A DNA stretch of 50,336 nt from Phenylobacterium sp. (lineage in GTDB: Bacteria; Pseudomonadota; Alphaproteobacteria; Caulobacterales; Caulobacteraceae). Made by a program: the position numbers and the translations under genes. Positions 1-8,259 of the stretch are shown here, one piece after another (position 1 is the stretch's first letter; every line of letters begins with the position of its first letter). The notes below the pieces were generated by a model. It saw only the letters and a list, made by a program, of their open reading frames with translations, did no database searches and had not been told where the DNA came from. Location of the stretch: contig NZ_JAUXZW010000415.1 in NCBI RefSeq assembly GCF_030693805.1, forward strand, positions 1-50,336, in the 5' to 3' direction.

Positions 1-3000
1 GGCAGTACAACCAGTGGGTCGCCGACCAGACCCTCGAGGACTATGCGCTGCGCTTCACCGCCGAGACCGGCCGGCGTTGGCCGGTGTCGCGCGTCGCCAA
101 CACCGCCCTGGGCTCCATCGCCTTCCTGGCTTGCGAGGCGATCGGCGCCGCGGTGGCGCTGAACTACGGCATGACCAACACCGTCTGGGCGTTGGCCGCC
201 GTGGCCGTGGTGGTGGTGTTGACTGGACTGCCGATCTGCTACTACGCCGCCCGCTATGGGGTCGACATGGACCTGCTGACTCGAGGGTCGGGGTTCGGTT
301 ACCTGGGCTCGACGATCACCTCGGCGATCTATGCCTCCTTCACCTTCATCCTGTTCGCCATCGAGGCGGCGATCCTGTCGACCGCACTGCAGCTCTGCTT
401 CGGGATTCCGCTGGGGTTGGGCCATGTGATCAGCGCCTTGGTGGTGATCCCGATCGCCGCCTACGGGGTGCGCCGGATCAGCTGGTTGCAGGGCTGGACC
501 CAGCCGATCTGGCTGGTGCTGCAGGCGGCCCCCCTGGTGTTCATCGTGCTGAAGGCCGGCGACGGAACGCCAATCCTGCCGGCGCCGTCGGCGGGGCAGG
601 CCTTCGACCCGGTGCTGATCGGGGCGGCGGCGGCGATAATCCTGTCGCTGCTGCCGCAGATCGGCGAGCAGGTGGACTACCTGCGGTTCATGCCGCCGCG
701 CACCGACGAGAACCGTGGCCGCTGGTGGGCGGCGCTGCTGTTCACCGGGCCTGGCTGGATACTGGTCGGCGGGGTGAAGATCCTGCTGGGCGCGGTGCTG
801 GCGTACATGGCCCTGGACGCAGGACGCAGCCCTGACGAAGCCGCGGCCCCGGCCCAGATGTACGCCATGGTGTTCGGCGACCTGCTGGGTTCGCCGGCGG
901 CGGCGCTGGTGGTGACCGGCCTGTTCGTCGCCGTCTGCCAGGTGAAGATCAACGTCACCAACGGCTACGCAGGCTCGATCGCCGCCTCGAACTTCTTCTC
1001 GCGCCTGACCCACCGCCACCCGGGCCGGGTGGTGTGGCTGGTGTTCAACGTCCTGATCGCCTCAATGCTGATGCAGTTCGGCATCCTTGAGGTCGTCGAG
1101 CGCATCCTGACGCTCTACTCGAACTTCGCCGTCGCCTGGATCGGCGCGGTCACCGCCGACCTGGTGATCAACAAGCCCCTGGGCCTCAGCCCCAAGGGCA
1201 TCGAGTTCAAGCGCGCCTACCTCTACGACATCAACCCGGTGGGCGTGGGCGCGATGTTGGTCTCGCTGATCGCCTCCAGCGCCTCGTTCTTCGGCCTGTT
1301 CGGCGAGGCGGCGCGGACCTTCTCGCCGATGGTCGGCCTGCTGGCGGCGTTCGTCGCCGCACCGGCGATCGCTTGGGCGACCCGCGGCCGGTACTACCTG
1401 GCCAGACCTAAGGAGGTGCTGGAGGAAGCGGTCCTCACCTGCGTGGTCTGCGAGAACCGCTTCGAGCGCCCCGACATGGCGCTGTGCCCGGTCTACCAGG
1501 GGCCGATCTGCTCGCTGTGCTGCACCCTTGACGCCCGCTGCCACGACGCCTGCAAGACCGATGGGCGCATCGTCGACCAGACGGCCAGCGTACTGCGCCG
1601 CATCCTGCCCGCCGCCCTGCCGCACGACGCCTACCGGCTGGTGGCGCGGTTCCTCGGCGTGATCACCCTGGTCGCCCTGATCCTGGGGACCTTGCTGGGG
1701 TCCATATATCTGCGCCAGGCCGACCGGCCGGAATCGCCGGGCGCGCTGGGCGAGACCCTGGGGCTGGTGTTCGCCGGCCTGCTGGCGCTGGGCGCGTTCG
1801 CGGCGTGGTTCTTCGTGCTGGCCGGCGCCAGCCAGCGCGCGGCGGAGGAGGAGAGCGACCGCCAGACCGCGATGCTGATGGACGAGATCGAGGCCCACCA
1901 GCGCACCGACGCGGAACTGGAACGCGCCAAGGAGGCGGCCGAAAGCGCCAACCTCGCCAAGAGCCGCTACATCGTCGGCGTCAGCCACGAGATCCGCGCG
2001 CCGCTGAACGCCATCTCCGGCTACGCCCAGTTGCTGGAACGCAATCCAGGCCTCAACGCCCGCGACGCGGTGCGGGTGATCCGCCGCAGCGCCACCCACC
2101 TGGCCGACCTGGTGGATGGGTTGCTGGACATCTCGCGGATCGAGAACGGCACGCTGCGCATCGAGCGCGAGCGGATCAACCTGCACGACCTGCTGAACCA
2201 GATCGTCGACATGTTCCGCCTGCAGGCCGCCGCCAAGGGCATCGTGTTCCGCAACGACTGGCCCGACCATCTGCCGGTTTGGGTCTACACCGACCAGAAG
2301 CGGTTGCGGCAGATCCTCATCAACCTGCTGTCCAACGCGATCAAATACACCCAGGTGGGCGAGGCGGTGTTCAAGGTGCGCTGGCGCGGGGAGGTGGCCG
2401 AGTTCGAAATCTCCGACACCGGCGTAGGCTTCGCCGAGTCCGACTTTGAGCGGATCTTCGAGCCATTCCAGCGGCTGCAGACCGAACAGACGGCCGCCGC
2501 GCCGGGCGTGGGCCTGGGCCTGACCATCACCAAGCTGCTGACCACCATCCTGGGCGGCGAGATCTCCGTCGACAGCCGGCCGGGCGTCGGCAGCACGTTC
2601 AAAGTGCGGCTGATGCTGTACGAGGCCGCGCGACCCAGCGCCGACAGCGGTCGCGGGCGCAGGATCGCAGGCTTCGCCGGTGAGCGGCGGCGCATCCTGG
2701 TCACCGACGACGACCCAACGCACCTGGATCTGATCCGCGAGCTTCTGCAGCCGCTGGGCTTCGACTTGGCGTTCGCCTCCAGCGGTCTCAGCGCGCTGGC
2801 CTCAGCGGTGGCGTTCGCCCCCGACCTGGTGATCATGGACGTCTCCATGCCCGGCATCGATGGCTGGGTGACCGCCCAGCGCCTGCGCACCGAGTTGGGC
2901 GAGGCCGTCGCGATCCTGATGGTCTCGGCCAACGCCCACGACTTCTCGCGCACCCGGCGCGAGGACGATCCGCACGACGACTTCCTGATCAAGCCCTACG

Positions 3001-3086
3001 AAGTGGACGACCTGCTGGAGCGTATCCAGGTGCTGCTCAGCCTCCAGTGGCGCTACGCCGGCGCGGACGCGGGGCTTAGCGCATGA
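1..3086 (+). CDS. NCS1 permease-type hybrid sensor histidine kinase/response regulator (5' end missing)
   Basis: The reading frame is already open at base 3, so the true start lies upstream of the window. Residues are counted from the GTG at 84. Roughly the first 440 residues form a multi-pass membrane domain resembling purine/cytosine permeases (NCS1, Transp_cyt_pur). A cysteine-rich stretch follows (C453 to about C493, with CVVC and CSLCC), likely a metal-binding knuckle. Then come more membrane segments (about 520-585), a coiled linker, HisKA with VSHEIRAPLN (phospho-acceptor His about 635), HATPase_c (NLLSNAIKYT, DTGVGF, GLGL) and a receiver domain with phospho-acceptor Asp about 919 (VIMDVSMPG). 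The permease part probably acts as substrate sensor, by analogy with CbrA-type transporter kinases; the ligand is unknown. The next gene overlaps its stop and is probably the output regulator. Confidence 0.9.
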   Translation, partial: QYNQWVADQTLEDYALRFTAETGRRWPVSRVANTALGSIAFLACEAIGAAVALNYGMTNTVWALAAVAVVVVLTGLPICYYAARYGVDMDLLTRGSGFGYLGSTITSAIYASFTFILFAIEAAILSTALQLCFGIPLGLGHVISALVVIPIAAYGVRRISWLQGWTQPIWLVLQAAPLVFIVLKAGDGTPILPAPSAGQAFDPVLIGAAAAIILSLLPQIGEQVDYLRFMPPRTDENRGRWWAALLFTGPGWILVGGVKILLGAVLAYMALDAGRSPDEAAAPAQMYAMVFGDLLGSPAAALVVTGLFVAVCQVKINVTNGYAGSIAASNFFSRLTHRHPGRVVWLVFNVLIASMLMQFGILEVVERILTLYSNFAVAWIGAVTADLVINKPLGLSPKGIEFKRAYLYDINPVGVGAMLVSLIASSASFFGLFGEAARTFSPMVGLLAAFVAAPAIAWATRGRYYLARPKEVLEEAVLTCVVCENRFERPDMALCPVYQGPICSLCCTLDARCHDACKTDGRIVDQTASVLRRILPAALPHDAYRLVARFLGVITLVALILGTLLGSIYLRQADRPESPGALGETLGLVFAGLLALGAFAAWFFVLAGASQRAAEEESDRQTAMLMDEIEAHQRTDAELERAKEAAESANLAKSRYIVGVSHEIRAPLNAISGYAQLLERNPGLNARDAVRVIRRSATHLADLVDGLLDISRIENGTLRIERERINLHDLLNQIVDMFRLQAAAKGIVFRNDWPDHLPVWVYTDQKRLRQILINLLSNAIKYTQVGEAVFKVRWRGEVAEFEISDTGVGFAESDFERIFEPFQRLQTEQTAAAPGVGLGLTITKLLTTILGGEISVDSRPGVGSTFKVRLMLYEAARPSADSGRGRRIAGFAGERRRILVTDDDPTHLDLIRELLQPLGFDLAFASSGLSALASAVAFAPDLVIMDVSMPGIDGWVTAQRLRTELGEAVAILMVSANAHDFSRTRREDDPHDDFLIKPYEVDDLLERIQVLLSLQWRYAGADAGLSA

Positions 3087-3982
3087 GCGATCTGATCCTG
3101 CTGGTCGACGACGACCCGGACACCCGCGACTGGCTCGGGCTGGCGCTCGAACAGGCGGGCTATGAGGTCGCGCTGGCCGCCGACGGCGCCGAGGGCGTAG
3201 CGGTGGCCGACGCCAGGCGGCCGGGTCTGGTGCTGATGGACGCCGCCATGCCGGGCTTGTCCGGGTTCCAGGCCTGCAGCCAGATCAAGGCCGCGCCGCA
3301 GACCGCCCACATCCCGGTGGTGTTCATGACCGGCCTCAGCGCCACCGAACATGTGGTCGAGGGATTCCGGGCCGGCGGCGTCGACTATGTCACCAAACCG
3401 GTGGTGCTGGACGAGCTGCTGGCGCGCATCCGCGTCCATCTCGCCAATGCCCAGATGTCGATCAGCGCCCGCGCGGCGCTGGACGTCTCCGGCCGCGCGC
3501 TGCTGGCCAGCGACGACGAAGGCAAGGTGCTTTGGCGCACGCCCCAGGCGGTCAAATTGCTCGACGAGCTGACGCCAGGGGCCACGGAGGCCGCTCCGCC
3601 TGAGGTGCTGAGCGTGCTGCGCGCCCTGCTGGCCGAGCCGCGTGACGCCAACGCGCCGCCGTTGGTGGTGCAGGTGGGCGCGCGGCGGTTGCAGGTGGCG
3701 TTCGCCGGCCGCGCCGCGGGCGAGGCCTATTTCCGCCTGAGCCTACCGCTGGAGGGACGCGAGGAGGCGCTGCTGCGCGACTACCTGAAGCTCACCGCGC
3801 GAGAGGCGGACGTGCTGCTGTGGATCTCGCGCGGCAAGTCGAACCGCGACATCAGCGAGATCCTCAACATCAGCGCGCGCACAGTGAACAAGCACCTGGA
3901 GCAGGTGTTCACCAAGCTGGGCGTGGAGAACCGCGCCGCGGCCGCAGCCATCGCCACGCGCATCGTGATCGCGCACGGTTGA
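3083..3982 (+). CDS. LuxR-family DNA-binding response regulator
   Basis: 299 residues. An N-terminal receiver domain has the acidic pocket VDDDPDT, phospho-acceptor D53 in LVLMDAAMPG and the conserved lysine in DYVTKPV. A middle segment of about 100 residues has no recognised domain. A C-terminal LuxR/GerE helix-turn-helix follows (LTAREADVLLWIS, SARTVNKHLEQVFTKLGV). Its ATG overlaps the stop of the NCS1-type hybrid kinase by 4 bases, so the two are probably translationally coupled and form one phosphorelay. The ligand sensed and the genes controlled cannot be told from the sequence. Confidence 0.93.
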   Translation: MSDLILLVDDDPDTRDWLGLALEQAGYEVALAADGAEGVAVADARRPGLVLMDAAMPGLSGFQACSQIKAAPQTAHIPVVFMTGLSATEHVVEGFRAGGVDYVTKPVVLDELLARIRVHLANAQMSISARAALDVSGRALLASDDEGKVLWRTPQAVKLLDELTPGATEAAPPEVLSVLRALLAEPRDANAPPLVVQVGARRLQVAFAGRAAGEAYFRLSLPLEGREEALLRDYLKLTAREADVLLWISRGKSNRDISEILNISARTVNKHLEQVFTKLGVENRAAAAAIATRIVIAHG

Positions 3983-4026
3983 CGTAGCGTCTTCGCAAAC
4001 CGCGGGCGCGCGCGCTATGAACGCCG

Positions 4027-4047
4027 CGCCGGCGTGACAGGCCGGCG
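4027..4047 (+). terminator. hairpin after the response regulator
   Basis: A perfect 7-bp inverted repeat (CGCCGGC / GCCGGCG, 7-base loop) lies 45 bases after the regulator stop. A longer alternative pairing, AACGCCG with CGGCGTT, uses 4020-4026 and 4043-4049. There is no T-run, so termination is only a likely role. Confidence 0.4.
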
Positions 4048-4101
4048 TTGCGTAGGGCCCAAGCGCCGATCCCGGCCTGAGGCGACGCCTGGAACGCGCG
4101 G

Positions 4102-5190
4102 ATGACGAGAGCAGAGCGCCGCTCGCTGGGGGACCGCGCGCCGGCCGTCCAATGGGTGGCTCTGCTCATACTGTCGGTCGTCTTCGTCGTGGTGCTGGAG
4201 ACGTTGCGTCTGCCCGCGGCTTTGCTGCTTGGGCCGATGCTGGCTGGCCTGGTCCTGGCGCTCGCGGGGGGCACGGTGCGGGCGCCGGCAGCGCCATTCG
4301 CGTTCGCCCAGGCGGTGCTCGGTTGCATGATCGCCCGCAGCATTCCGCTCTCCACCCTGCACGAGATCCTGCACGACTGGCCGCTGTTGCTGATCAGCGT
4401 ATTCGCGGTGATCGGCGCCAGCTATGGCCTGGGGTGGCTGCTGGCGCGATGGGGCGTGCTGCCGGGCGCGACCGCCGTTTGGGGCTCATCGCCGGGCGGG
4501 GCCTCGGCGATGATCGTGATGGCCGACGCCTATGGCGCGGACGCCCGCCTCGTGGCGGTGATGCAGTACATGCGTGTGGTCATCGTCGCCAGCGGCGCCT
4601 CGCTGGTCGCCCGCATGGTCGCGGGAGACCACGTCGCGGGCGCGAAAGCCGTCGCCTGGATGGCGGAGCCGGCCTGGACGCCGCTGGTCCAGACCCTGGC
4701 GCTGGCGATCGGCAGCGCGTTGCTCGGCGCGAAGCTGCGTTTCCCTTCGGCGTCGATGATCGCTCCGCTGGTGCTCGGCGTCGTGCTGCAGGACACCGGA
4801 CTGATCGTCATCGAGCTGCCGCCGATCTTGCTGGCGGTGAGCTATGCGCTGATCGGCTGGAGCATCGGGCTACGATTCACCCGGCCGATTCTGATCCACG
4901 CCGCGCGCGCGCTGCCGAGGATCATCGCCTCGATCGTGGTGTTGATCGCCGCGTGCGGCGGCTTGGCGGCGATGCTGGTCGTGATGGCCGGCGTCGATCC
5001 GCTGACCGCCTATCTGGCGACCAGTCCGGGCGGCGCGGATTCCGTGGCCATCATCGCCGCCTCGAGCGACGTCGACCTGCCGTTTGTCATGGCCATGCAG
5101 ACCGCGCGCCTCATCGCGGTGCTGCTGACCGGCCCGATCATCGCGAAATTCATCGCGGATCGGGTCCAGGCCAACGAACGAATCTTGTGA
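4102..5190 (+). CDS. AbrB-family integral membrane protein (PF05145 type)
   Basis: 362 residues, very hydrophobic, with about ten predicted membrane segments in two similar halves. Each half contains a glycine-rich SPGG motif (WGSSPGGASAM near residue 130 and TSPGGADSVA near 313). This duplicated arrangement is typical of the AbrB family (named after Escherichia coli AbrB, linked to aidB regulation; older annotations say putative ammonia monooxygenase). The true activity of the family is poorly known; transport is a reasonable guess. The gene stands alone after the two-component pair and converges on the GlsB gene. Confidence 0.85.
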   Translation: MTRAERRSLGDRAPAVQWVALLILSVVFVVVLETLRLPAALLLGPMLAGLVLALAGGTVRAPAAPFAFAQAVLGCMIARSIPLSTLHEILHDWPLLLISVFAVIGASYGLGWLLARWGVLPGATAVWGSSPGGASAMIVMADAYGADARLVAVMQYMRVVIVASGASLVARMVAGDHVAGAKAVAWMAEPAWTPLVQTLALAIGSALLGAKLRFPSASMIAPLVLGVVLQDTGLIVIELPPILLAVSYALIGWSIGLRFTRPILIHAARALPRIIASIVVLIAACGGLAAMLVVMAGVDPLTAYLATSPGGADSVAIIAASSDVDLPFVMAMQTARLIAVLLTGPIIAKFIADRVQANERIL

Positions 5191-5200
5191 CCGCGGCGCC

Positions 5201-5458
5201 TTAAGCGCGCCGCTTCACCAGACCCAGTAGGAACAGCAGGACCACGGCGCCGATTGTGGACACGATGATGCTGCCGATCCAGCCGCCGAAATTGATTCCC
5301 AGAAGACCGGCGACGAAGGCGCCGAGCAATGCTCCGACCAGGCCGACGACCAGATTGGTCAGCAGCCCGTGGTTCCGTTTCATGATCTTCTCAGCGAGCC
5401 ACCCGGCCAAAATGCCGATGATGATCGCACCTAAGATTCCAACGCCGCTCATGTTCAC
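5201..5458 (-). CDS. GlsB/YeaQ/YmgE-family stress response membrane protein
   Basis: 85 residues with three hydrophobic segments rich in Gly and Ala. The motifs IIGILAGWLAEKIM, NLVVGLVGALLGAFVAGL and GWIGSIIVSTIGAVVLL are characteristic of the GlsB (transglycosylase-associated protein) family. The family is often induced by general stress; its biochemical role is unclear. The ATG is preceded by a purine-rich GGAGGGTG ribosome binding site. A sigma-EcfG-like promoter can be read just upstream, partly inside the stop codon of the neighbouring monooxygenase gene. Confidence 0.93.
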   Translation of the reverse strand: MNMSGVGILGAIIIGILAGWLAEKIMKRNHGLLTNLVVGLVGALLGAFVAGLLGINFGGWIGSIIVSTIGAVVLLFLLGLVKRRA

Positions 5459-5478
5459 CCTCCAGCTTGAGCGCTGTT

Positions 5479-5504
5479 AACGTCGGCGGAGGCACGTTTG
5501 TTCA
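5479..5504 (-). promoter_or_regulatory. possible sigma-EcfG promoter for the GlsB-type gene
   Basis: On the minus strand the sequence reads TGAAC-N17-CGTT, ending 21 bases before the ATG. The alphaproteobacterial general-stress consensus is GGAAC-N16/17-CGTT, so one base differs. The first three bases of the -35 element are also the stop codon of the upstream monooxygenase gene. GlsB genes are plausible members of a stress regulon. Confidence 0.4.
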
Positions 5505-6500
5505 AAGTCGCGCGCGCATTTCCCCGACCAGTTCATAGGACCGCAGTCGCGCTGTGTGGTCGAACACCTGGCTGGTGATCATCAGCTCCTCGGCGCCCGT
5601 GCGTTCGATGAACGCTTTCAGGCCCGCCTCCACCACCGCCGGCGACCCGACGATCGAGCGCGACAGCACCTCGGCGAGCAGACCTTTCTCGGCCGGCCCA
5701 ATCTTGTCGATATAGCCCTCGACCGGAGGCGGCAGCGGACCCGGCTGGCCGGTGCGCATGCGCACGAAGGCCTGCTGTTGGGAGCTGGCGATCAGCTTCG
5801 CCTGATCGTCGGCGTCCGCGGCGACCACGCTGACGCCCAGCATCAGATAGGGTTTGTCCAGCCGATCAGACGGGGTGAACCGCGAGCGATAGATCTGGAT
5901 CGCCTCCATCATCTGCGCCGGCGCGAAGTGCGAGGCGAAGGCGAAGGGCAGGCCCAGCATGGCGGCCAACTGCGCGCCGAACAGGCTGGACCCGAGGATC
6001 CAGATCTCAATATCCGCGCCCTCGCCGGGAAAGGCGCGCACCCGGCGGCCAGGCTCGGCCGGCTGCAGGTAGTGCATCAGCTCGACGACATCGCGCGGGA
6101 AGTCGTTGGGGTCGCTGGCGAGCGTGCGACGCAGGGCGTGCGCGGTGACCTGATCGGTGCCCGGCGCGCGGCCCAGCCCCAGGTCGACGCGGCCCGGGAA
6201 CAGGGCCTCGAGCGTTCCGAACTGCTCGGCGATCTGCAGCGGCGCGTGATTGGGCAGCATGATTCCGCCGGCGCCGACGCGGATCGTCTTGGTGCCGGCG
6301 CCCACGTGGCCGATCACCACAGAGGTGGCGGCGCTGGCGATGCCGGGCATGTTGTGATGCTCGGCGACCCAATAGCGATGGAAGCCCCATCGCTCGGCAT
6401 GCTGGGCGAGATCGAGGGTGTTGCGCAGCGACTGGGCTACGCCGCCGCCTTCTACGATCGGAGAGAGGTCGAGGACCGAAAACGTCGTCATGCCCGCCAT
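5502..6500 (-). CDS. LLM-class flavin-dependent oxidoreductase (luciferase-like)
   Basis: 332 residues. The N-terminus [15 protein letters not shown], the [12 protein letters not shown] motif and the LGRAPGTD segment fit the bacterial luciferase-like monooxygenases of the MsnO8/YhbW subgroup, which use reduced FMN and oxygen. The substrate is unknown. The start at 6500 (MAGMTTF) or the ATG three codons further in (6491) are both possible. It is followed after 43 bases by the GlsB-type gene, whose likely promoter overlaps this gene's stop. Confidence 0.9.
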   Translation of the reverse strand: MAGMTTFSVLDLSPIVEGGGVAQSLRNTLDLAQHAERWGFHRYWVAEHHNMPGIASAATSVVIGHVGAGTKTIRVGAGGIMLPNHAPLQIAEQFGTLEALFPGRVDLGLGRAPGTDQVTAHALRRTLASDPNDFPRDVVELMHYLQPAEPGRRVRAFPGEGADIEIWILGSSLFGAQLAAMLGLPFAFASHFAPAQMMEAIQIYRSRFTPSDRLDKPYLMLGVSVVAADADDQAKLIASSQQQAFVRMRTGQPGPLPPPVEGYIDKIGPAEKGLLAEVLSRSIVGSPAVVEAGLKAFIERTGAEELMITSQVFDHTARLRSYELVGEMRARL

Positions 6501-6550
6501 ATGGGGGCGAACGGCGGCGCTGCGAAGCCCTAAAGTAGCGGGGGGCGCCC

Positions 6551-6715
6551 CTACGGCATCCTGGAGGCGACTTTGTTGTAGGTGCTGCTCAGTCGTCCGC
6601 CGATTGCGTCGACGCCGGCGACCAGGGCCGCTGCGATCAGCACGGCGATCAGTCCGTACTCGATCGAGGTGGCGCCTGACTGGTCCGTCAGGAAGCGGCG
6701 TAGGAAGGCGGACAT
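6551..6715 (-). CDS. Flp-family type IVb pilin (short, standing alone)
   Basis: A 54-residue ORF with the Flp prepilin pattern: a short basic leader, then [18 protein letters not shown], where prepilin peptidase would cut after the glycine and the Glu at position 5 of the mature protein is kept, followed by one hydrophobic helix and a short polar tail ending in VASRMP. Flp pilins form the fibre of Tad pili. No tad/cpa assembly gene (ATPase, secretin, prepilin peptidase) is present in the window, so this copy is separated from any assembly locus that may exist elsewhere. Confidence 0.85.
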   Translation of the reverse strand: MSAFLRRFLTDQSGATSIEYGLIAVLIAAALVAGVDAIGGRLSSTYNKVASRMP

Positions 6716-6934
6716 GGGCGACTTAGCTCCGACCCGGCGACAGGTTTGCTCACCGCCGATCTAGCAGCGTATTGCGCACTAAACTTTAAAGAGCTGAGCC
6801 TTGGGATGCTCTTCCGCCGCGTTTTGCGTCACTTCGGCGCGAATTATCCCGAATCCGGACGTTTACGCCCGCAGCCTGGAACGGCGGGGTTCGGCGAACA
6901 TTGGATTGGGCGAACACATCCCCCCGAGGGTCCC

Positions 6935-7303
6935 ATGAACTACCGTTCCACGTGTCTGGCCGTCGCGGTTGTCGCGATGTCCGCCGCAACCGCCGTCCGC
7001 GCCCAACACAGCGCACCCACCCCCGCCGCGGAAGCGCCCACTGCGCAGGCGGCGCAAGTCGACACCGCAGCGCTCATCGACAACGCCGCCGCGCCCGACG
7101 CCGCCAAGGCCGACATGGTCGACAAGATGGGCGCCGAGACCGCCACCGTCCTGACGAGTTCCGCGCGCGCTGGCCGCTCCGACTGGCTGAGTGACGAGAG
7201 CCGGGCCGTGGCGCACCCGAGCACGGCTGCCGACGTGGCGCCGCTACCGCGCGCCATGAGCAAGGCGCAGGTCCGCGACCAGGTGGCGTTCCTCTACCGC
7301 TGA
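6935..7303 (+). CDS. exported hypothetical protein, Ala-rich
   Basis: 122 residues from the ATG at 6935, which has a GAGGG ribosome binding site. Upstream in-frame codons have no such site. Residues 1-23 look like a Sec signal peptide (basic start, hydrophobic core, AVRA before Gln24). The mature part is rich in Ala, Asp and Thr and has no cysteines or recognisable domain; it ends in VRDQVAFLYR. Its function is unknown. It lies between the divergent Flp pilin gene and the ydfG-like gene. Confidence 0.65.
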   Translation: MNYRSTCLAVAVVAMSAATAVRAQHSAPTPAAEAPTAQAAQVDTAALIDNAAAPDAAKADMVDKMGAETATVLTSSARAGRSDWLSDESRAVAHPSTAADVAPLPRAMSKAQVRDQVAFLYR

Positions 7304-7402
7304 GGCGGACGACGCCCGTGATGCTCGCGCCCGGTAGTGGCGCGCGGCGCGGCGATTGGCTAACCCTACGCGCTTGTCACAGCACAGCCGACCGGGACCA
7401 CC

Positions 7403-8155
7403 ATGACCAAGACCGCTTTCATCACGGGCGCCACCTCCGGAATCGGTGAGGCCGCCGCCCGCCGCTTCGTCCAGGCCGGCTGGCGCGTCGTCGCCACGGG
7501 CCGCCGCGCCGAACGGCTTGAGGCGCTGGCCAAGGAACTCGGCCCCAACCTGCACCCCGCCGCCTTCGACGTGCGCGACTCGGCGGCCTTCGAAGCGGCG
7601 ATCGCCGGCTTGCCTTCAGGCTTCAGCGACATCGATCTGCTGATCAACAACGCCGGCCTCGCGCTGGGCCGCGAGCCTGCGCAGAAGGCGGACCTGGAAG
7701 AGTGGCGCACGATGATCGACACCAACATCAACGCCCTGGTGACGATCACCCACCGCCTGCTGCCGTCGCTGATCGAACGCCGTGGCGGCGTCATCAACGT
7801 AAGCTCCGTGGCGGCGAACCATCCCTACATGGGCGGCAACGTCTACGGCGGCACCAAGGCGTTCGTGCGCCAGTTCTCGCTGGGGCTGCGCTCAGATCTG
7901 CACGGCACCGGCGTGCGCGTCACCTCCATTGAACCGGGGATGGCCGAGACCGAATTCACCCTGGTGCGCACCGGCGGAAACCAGAAGGCGTCGGACGCGG
8001 TCTATAGCGGCGCAGACCCGATGACCGGCGCCGACCTCGCCGACACCCTGCTGTGGCTGGCCGAACTGCCTGCGCATCTGAACGTCAATACGATCGAGAT
8101 CATGCCGGTGACCCAGTCGTTCGCCGGCTTCCAGGTGCATCGCAAGGAAGGTTGA
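7403..8155 (+). CDS. ydfG: NADP-dependent 3-hydroxy acid dehydrogenase, YdfG-type SDR
   Basis: 250 residues of the classical short-chain dehydrogenase fold: TGATSGIG cofactor loop, NNAGLALG, catalytic Ser in NVSSVA and the YGGTK Tyr-Lys pair. The segments MIDTNINALV, KAFVRQFSL and MPVTQSFAGFQVHR closely match Escherichia coli YdfG as I remember it. YdfG oxidises L-allo-threonine, serine and 3-hydroxypropanoate-type acids, and reduces malonic semialdehyde. The gene is preceded by GGGACC before the ATG and appears to be transcribed alone. The exact substrate is inferred from family similarity. Confidence 0.88.
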   Translation: MTKTAFITGATSGIGEAAARRFVQAGWRVVATGRRAERLEALAKELGPNLHPAAFDVRDSAAFEAAIAGLPSGFSDIDLLINNAGLALGREPAQKADLEEWRTMIDTNINALVTITHRLLPSLIERRGGVINVSSVAANHPYMGGNVYGGTKAFVRQFSLGLRSDLHGTGVRVTSIEPGMAETEFTLVRTGGNQKASDAVYSGADPMTGADLADTLLWLAELPAHLNVNTIEIMPVTQSFAGFQVHRKEG

Positions 8156-8259
8156 GGCCGGCCACGAGACCGCCACTGGACGGATGACGCCCCGGCGATC
8201 ACTTTCAGACGGCGACAAGCGACGCCGGTGATCAAACCGGCGCGTACAGGAGGTGACGT

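Noticed and set aside
1062-2723. 553-codon minus-strand ORF opposite the kinase gene
   Set aside because: It is antisense to the clear HisKA/ATPase/receiver frame, has no recognisable domain and is typical of GC-rich shadows.
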